DNA of 64,000 nt from Callipepla californica brunnescens. Its lineage: Eukaryota > Chordata > Aves > Galliformes > Odontophoridae. The stretch's first letter is position 1, and each line of letters begins with the position of its first letter. The stretch lies in assembly GCA_023055505.1 (NCBI GenBank), contig JALIRH010000031.1:1503485-1567484 (forward strand), read 5' to 3'. Positions 57,853 through 64,000 of this stretch are shown here, one piece after another. The translations under genes were made by a program, and so were the position numbers. The notes below the pieces were generated by a model. The model saw only the letters and a program-made list of their open reading frames with translations. It was not told the origin of the DNA and searched no databases.

Positions 57853-60674
57853 TCTCACAAAGCAATGGAGTTTTTCAGCACTTATTTTGATTATTGTTAT
57901 TAGTTTTTTCTTTTAGTTTATATTTTTAATACACATATCTGCTGTCAAAATATCTTATCTGCCAAAATAGATTGTCATCCTTGGTGTCATAAAGTGTAAT
58001 AAACATGAGGTCTAAAGCACCATCTTTTCCCTTACCTCTAGTTGTAGTTCTAGTTTACTCTCTTGAAATCTAGCAGTTCAAATGCTCTTTTGATCTTGCC
58101 TACACCTTGCTCCTGGAAAAAAAGTTGAAAAAAAAAAAAAAAAAAAGCCACTATTCAGGTGATTGGGAATTCTCATTTGCATTTAAATGGTCTCTTTTCT
58201 AGTTGGTCTGCTTATGTTTCCCTGAAGTGGTACAATCTAAAGCAATTATTGTTCAGCTATGTCTTTAAAGCTGCATTGATCATTTAAAGAATATAATTTT
58301 AATGTAACAATAATTCTGATTGCTTGCAAAAGTAATTTCTCTACAGCCAGCTTTCAACTTGTCTCCCTGACAGGTTTAGAGTTATACTTTACCTTCTTGT
58401 AAATTATCTCTACAAAGAATTATATTACTATTAATGTCTCATTTCTTTTTGCAGCGATGTGGTCACTTTGTGCAAGTATGTTTCTGTTCATGAGCTGCTT
58501 ACAGACAAATTTGAGCTGATTGTGTTTGTCTATTGTTTCATCTGCAAATTGTTTAAGTCAGGTGAAAGTTTTTCATCTCCTTGATTAGATGACACAACAC
58601 TTTATGAAGAGGAAAGAAGCACTTGTAATATTAACTTCAAAGCTGTATTATTTTTTTTTTTTCTTGGAGATACCTCATTATTACTGTATATGGCCATTAA
58701 TAATTTAAGAGTGACTAATAGGTAAATCATCCCTCAGAGTGAGCTGTAAATATAGATTAAGGAGAAGGAGGAAAAAAAAAGAAAAAAAGAGACTACTTTG
58801 AGATCCCAAGCAGTTTTTCATAATAACTACAAAACCTTATCAGTTGATTTCCCTATATGTGTTGTTTCAGGACTTAACTACTCAGGGAAGTTATTCCATG
58901 GTAAACTGGGGTGCAAATTTACAGTACACTGGTTACTCTGCATTAACTCCCTGTGAGGAAACAGCGTGAGGCAACTTATTCCACTTTAAAAGTACCTCAC
59001 ATAAAGGTGCTTTTAGTATGGAGGAGTTAGTGGACTGTAAATTCTAACTCAAGCTTATTAACATTAGGCTTTCTGAATAGACAAGTCCTTATTTGTCTGT
59101 CATTAATTTTCAGGCATCTCTGTGCATCATCGCTGTTCTTCTACAGTCACAGTTATGAACTTTTTGGGTTCAGGTTTGTGTCTGTGCAATGATTGATGCA
59201 TTGCTTGACTACTGATGGTCACTTTCATCCCTCACTGTGATCCTCATATGCTGCGCAGTAACAGCAGTGGGCTTCACCTATATACTGTATATAATAAGGA
59301 ATATGCTTGCAAATGTGCTTCCCTAAAATCAGCGACAGTTAGATACCAAGTACTTTTGATATTTTTGCCCTGTGAATTTGAGAGTTAACTCCATTATAAA
59401 TTAAGCCAAAATCATGAACCCAAACTCCTCCAAAGTTTTGAGAAAGTTGACATTGCAGCTCATGCCTTTCTCAAAATGTAGATAGTGTAGAGCACACATG
59501 CTTCTGAAGACAGTGGATGATTGTGGTGACAGTCAGTGATTGGATTTGTCTTATTATTTCTGAAAGAGATTTGGTATATCTGTAGACAGGAAGTCCATTG
59601 AGAGTGATTGGGAATCATTTACCACTGATTACCATGACTATTTTTTGAACAAATAATGAGCTGTGTGAAAGACAAGTACAGCAGGTATAGATTTTCCAGC
59701 ACTAACACATTGAACATTCTCAATTCTCTTCACTCTTCATAATTCAATGGATTGTAAATCCACCATAAAGACTGTCAGTACATGAAAGTAAAGAAAAAAA
59801 AAACTGTATATAGTTTGGATTTTTCATGATCATCTTTTGATAAAACCTGGTAAATAGTGAAAGAAAATAATTCTCGTTTTTTTCCTTCAAATGAATGGGA
59901 CATACTAAATATATATATTTAGATATTTTTTAAATTTTATATATATATATTATTTTTATTTTTATATTTATATATGTGTTTAATCATCCCTCAGATGAGA
60001 AGAAAAGATTAAACTAGGTGCTGCATGAGAACTGATTTTAAGATATATTGAAGTTTTATGGGAAATAATAAAGCAAAGAATTCACTTGCTGAAAATTTCA
60101 TATTTTTTTTTCCTGAGTTATAGAGTTAACTAAGTATAAAATACCAAAATCTTCTCAACTATTAATTTTTTTATTCATTACATTCTTTCCTTTCTTCTGA
60201 TTAACTGTTTGTAAAGCTTCCTATATGAAGTAAGAAAAGTTAAAATAATATATTACAGGACGTTGTAATTAAATTCAGGAATGACACATGCTTCAAGCCA
60301 TCACAGATCCTGACTCATTGTTTGTAGCTGAAAAGAATCATATAGGCTTTGTGTTTTTTGTGATATCCTAAGGAGATAGCTAATAAGAAATAACATACGT
60401 ATTGGTACCCTGCTTAGAATCACTTTAGTTTTCAGAGAATGCTCTGGGTTTGACAGCTCAGGAAAAGAGCAGGAACAGAGAAAGAGTGTAATATAAGTCT
60501 GAACACTGCTTTGCTGGTTCTTTTTTCCTTCTCAGTATCTAAGTAAAAATACATTATCATAGATCTTTTAAACCCAGACCAGACATTTGAACTGTCATTT
60601 TCACCTCTGATTTCCATCAAGGTTCACAAACCTTTTTATAGACACTCAGTAATGTATCCTGTATATCAAGATCC

Positions 60675-60698
60675 AAAAAAAAAAAAAAAAAAAAAAAA
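60675..60698. repeat. A24 homopolymer
   Basis: Twenty-four consecutive A. No upstream retrocopy was recognised, and no flanking duplication is evident. Confidence 0.9.
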
Positions 60699-61400
60699 GG
60701 CAGTGCTCACTGTTTCTGTTCTATGGTGGTGAGAGGCAGCGCTCTGGACGCTTTGTAGTCCACAACTAGGGAGTTCAAAAGCACTAACAAAGGACTTCTA
60801 TGCAGCCAATACTTTTTTTTCTGTTACTTTCATTCTGAGCAAAATGTATTCAGCTAACAAAGAATGGGAAATAGTGGTCTTAAAACAATTTTAATGCCAG
60901 AAACTGGATTTTTGGTGGTATAATGAACTGATGTCCTGTAAAAGGATGAAAATAATTAGATCAGAAAAAGCATTTGATAGTTAGGAAGAATGAAACCAAT
61001 CTGTATTTATGCATGCTTTTTCTCTAATAGAACTGCCTGGTTACTTTAATATAATCAATAGGAAAGGTCTACTGCATGAGGAAAACTGATTCCTATTCTA
61101 TCCATATGAATGCCACAAAAATGGAGAACTACAATTTAGATAGGCCATTGGAAAACTACCGTGAAAATATCCATTCAACGAGCAAGGGCATGAATATGCT
61201 CAAGTTATTAATTTAGTGTTTGCACAAAAGCTTTGTATGAGAGATTTGATGACTGACTTCAGAACTCACAGATCTCCTGATGGTTTATTCTCCAGTTGAA
61301 ATCCAAACCCTGGTGATAAATGAAAGATACTAGTGATACAGAACTCATAATTATAATTAAAAAGAAGCTGTATGTGAAACACATTTAACAATTTCTTATT

Positions 61401-61500
61401 NNNNNNNNNNNNNNNNNNNNNNNNNNNNNNNNNNNNNNNNNNNNNNNNNNNNNNNNNNNNNNNNNNNNNNNNNNNNNNNNNNNNNNNNNNNNNNNNNNNN
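61401..61500. other. assembly gap of 100 N
   Basis: Exactly 100 N, the conventional placeholder for a gap of unknown size. It sits directly at the left edge of a long polypyrimidine microsatellite, which probably caused it. Confidence 0.98.
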
Positions 61501-62485
61501 TCCACTCCTTCCTTCCTTCCTTCCTTCCTTCCTTCCTTCCTCCTTCCTTCCTTCCTTCCTTCCTTCCTTCCTTCCTTCCTTCCTTCCTTCCTTCCTTCCT
61601 TCCTTCCTTCCTTCCTTCCTTCCTTCCTTCCTTCCTTCCTTCCTTCCTTCCTTCCTTCCTTCCTTCCTTCCATCCTTCCTTCCTTCCTCCTTCCTTCCTT
61701 CCTTCCTTCCTTCCTTCCTTCCTTCCTTCCTTCCTTCCTTCCTTCCTTCCTTCCTTCCTTCCTTCCTTCCTTCCTTCCTTCCTTCCTTCCTTCCTTCTTC
61801 CTTCCTTCCTTCCTTCCTTCCTTCCTTCCTTCCTTCCTTCCTTCCTTCCTTCCTTCCTTCCTTCCTTCCTTCCTTCCTTCCTTCCTTCCTTCCTTCCTTC
61901 CTTCCTTCCTTCCTTCCTTCCTTCCTTCCTTCCTTCCTTCCTTCCTTCCTTCCTTCCTTCCTTCCTTCCTTCCTTCCTTCCTTCCTCCTTCCTTCCTTCC
62001 TTCCTTCCTTCCTTCCTTCCTTCCTTCCTTCCTTCCTTCCTTCCTTCCTTCCTTCCTTCCTTCCTTCCTCTTCCTTCCTTCCTTCCTTCCTTCCTTCCTT
62101 CCTTCCCTCCTTCCCTCCTTCCCTCCTTCCCTCCTTCCCTCCTTCCCTCCTTCCCTCCTTCCCTCCTTCCCTCCTTCCCTCCTTCCCTCCTTCCCTCCTT
62201 CCCTCCTTCCCTCCTTCCTTCCCTCCTTCCTTCCCTCCTTCCTTCCTTCCTTCCTTCCCTCCTTCCTTCCCTCCTTCCCTCCTTCCCTCCTTCCTCCTTC
62301 CCTCCTTCCTTCCCTCCTTCCTTCCCTCCTTCCTTCCCTCCTTCCTTCCCTCCTTCCTTCCTCCTTCCTTCCCTCCTTCCCTCCTTCCCTCCTTCCCTCC
62401 TTCCCTCCTTCCCTCCTTCCTTCCCTCCTTCCTTCCCTCCTTCCTTCCCTCCTTCCCTCCTTCCCTTCTTTCCTTCCTTTCTTTT
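61501..62485. repeat. long TTCC / CCTTCCCT polypyrimidine satellite
   Basis: About 985 bp. 61505-62103 is nearly pure (CTTC)n with a few phase breaks (for example 61541, 61671, 61796, 62069). 62104-62485 is a compound (CCTTCCCT)n / (CCTTCCTTCCCT)n array. The opposite strand is pure purine (GGAA/GGGAAGGA). The long minus-strand open frame across it, rich in Lys-Glu-Gly-Arg, is an artefact of the repeat. The true array may extend into the gap. Confidence 0.97.
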
Positions 62486-64000
62486 TAAAAAGTTGAAAAA
62501 AGAAATGTCTTCTAGGAAGTTGCCAAGAACTTTTTGTGATCTGGTGCTAACGGAGCATAGAATATGTGTTTGACCACTGTGACCTTTGTGCAATTCAGTT
62601 GGGTTTTCAAGTTTGAATTTTAACATTATTAATTTATTGTGTTATGTGGAAAATTGAGCTGAAAAAAACACAGAGTGATCATCTCAAATGCTTTTCATAG
62701 CCTAGACACGTGAAAATAATTTGAAAAAAATAATTCTTTTTTATTTTATTGTTCAGGAGTTAAAAAACAGACTCCTGTTTGTGGAAACAAGAAAGCATCC
62801 TACATGAAGACTATTTGTTCAAGTTAACGCTTTTTGCTTCAGACATGCATGTTCCTCATGTTTACAGTTCATTCCATGCAAACACATGATAGGAGACATA
62901 GTCCCCTCAATACAGTCTGTCCATTGTAACCAGGCTTAAGTAGTTAGAACCATCTTTTCAGTCTTAGGATTTGAGTCTTTAAATTATTCCTGTTCTTTAT
63001 GATTCTTGAAGGGGAACTCAGTGTATATTGGCAATTTGTCAAAGGACCCAGTTTTATTTTTCATATAAAAGAACGGAAAGGTTGAGGCTTCATTGGGAAG
63101 TATAACTGTTTCTCCGCAAATTTTTCAAGCCATCCTGAAAGTGAGATAACAGAGACCATACAATTTAACATTATTGTCTTTTTAACAATTGGGTAAAGAT
63201 ATTTCCTAAAGAGAAGGGTGCAGTAATGCAAAGATCAGACATAAGTGATGAAAATTTGAGAGTGCTACACATTAAATCTTCACAGTACTATTTCTCATCA
63301 AGTTTTAACTGATTTTATTTTTCTCCCTTCTTTTTTTTTTCTCATTTATCTGGCAATTATTGTGCAGAAAGACACCTCTAATTAGATCAGGAATTTAAGA
63401 TTTAGCAACTGAATAACAACAAGAAAAATAATAAAAAATAAATAATAATAATAAGAAGAAATCTTTTCCTGTGACTAATTTCCCTGCTTATGTTTATTTG
63501 ACCTGTTTTTGGGGGATTTTCTCATGATCCTAGAAATGAGACTGAATAATGTATATTATGACTGGGCTTCTCTATGTTAATTTTATTTTGTGAGATGTTC
63601 TATAATAGGAACTGACTAAACATTTTTAAGCTTGGTTCTGAATTTCTCATTTTTTAAAACTGATTCTGAAGCACATATTTTTGTTGTCTGCATCTAACCT
63701 TGGCAAAAGAATTTTTTAAAGAGTATTACCAAAACATAGCAAGCTGGAAATGCTTATATCCAAAATATCAAACTTACTTTCATCATAATTGATAATAGAA
63801 AATGTTCCAAATGTATATATCTCAAATATGACACCTTGCCATCATACAGGGAGCTGAAAAGCATTAGTACTCAGCACTGCAATCCTGACTTATGACATCT
63901 GGCATTTCCATAAGTAACCCCAAGGATTTAAGGGGGATTACTCCATGAGCAAATGCTGCTCAGTGTGCAAGATGCCTATAGAAATTAGAAATAAACCTCT
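62486..64000. other. unique AT-rich sequence, nothing recognised
   Basis: Only short AAT/AAAT runs (63417-63460) were seen. No transposon or coding region was recognised. Confidence 0.55.

Larger units (their letters stand above)
57223..61400. other. 4.2-kb repeat-poor block
   Basis: It contains only simple repeats: (TA)n/(GTAT)n at 57818-57852, A19 at 58128-58146, AT tracts near 59900-59975, and A24 at 60675-60698. 58.2-59.3 kb has balanced composition and motif-like stretches that could be conserved non-coding sequence, but nothing was recognised. Confidence 0.45.

Noticed and set aside
60675..60698. A24 run as the tail of a processed pseudogene
   Set aside because: No gene-like sequence precedes it and no flanking duplication was seen.
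61385..62626. 413-codon minus-strand open frame rich in Lys-Glu-Gly-Arg
   Set aside because: It is the translation of the purine tetranucleotide repeat and runs through the N gap; it is not a gene.

Overview
This window looks like intergenic or deep-intronic DNA from a bird, most likely a galliform close to chicken. The evidence is the repeat content. More than twenty fragments of the CR1 LINE are present, many keeping the short ATTCTRTG-type 3' tail. There are two deletion derivatives of a mariner that matches the galliform 'Galluhop' type, a family of roughly 575-bp LTRs linked here to an ERVL-type integrase, and a decayed class II (alpha/beta-like) endogenous retrovirus. The DNA is AT-rich and poor in CpG except for one LTR. 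No complete host gene, tRNA, rRNA or CRISPR was found. The open frames longer than about 100 codons are CR1 ORF2, retroviral remnants, shadows of these, or artefacts of a GGAA-type microsatellite, apart from a few featureless frames of 109-114 codons.

Layout. 1-9 kb: unique AT-rich DNA, a short CR1, a cluster of GATA/CACCC-like motifs (2076-2173), a solo LTR (4307-4881) and a run of plus-strand CR1 copies (5868-7995). 9-20 kb: mostly unique, with a CpG-dense solo LTR (15382-15857), a TCTAG palindrome inside TTTTA repeats, and a mariner (17396-17964). 19.7-20.0 kb: a perfect 14-bp X-box palindrome. 20.2-28.3 kb: a dense nest of transposons, with CR1 inserted into CR1, an ERVL remnant inside an older CR1, a younger CR1 inside the ERVL LTR, and a solo LTR with a perfect CTACT target duplication inside that CR1. 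30-34.5 kb: two CR1 copies and a second mariner. 34.5-38.3 kb: repeat-free. 38.3-42.2 kb: an LTR fragment and then the broken pol-env of the class II retrovirus. 43-50 kb: small CR1 fragments and an LTR folded back on itself. 50.2-53.4 kb: repeat-free. 53.4-57.2 kb: a 2.1-kb minus-strand CR1 facing two plus-strand CR1s. 57.2-61.4 kb: repeat-poor. 61.4-62.5 kb: a 100-N assembly gap abutting about 985 bp of TTCC-type polypyrimidine repeat. The remainder is unique.

Nothing here works together as an operon or pathway. The main content is a layered insertion history, a few candidate regulatory motif clusters, and weak candidate exons on the plus strand (1639-1780, 13579-13688, 29485-29582, 37668-37705) that may equally be chance. 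Family names come from recognising the sequences by eye; no database search was run, and repeat boundaries are approximate unless a target duplication or terminus is quoted.
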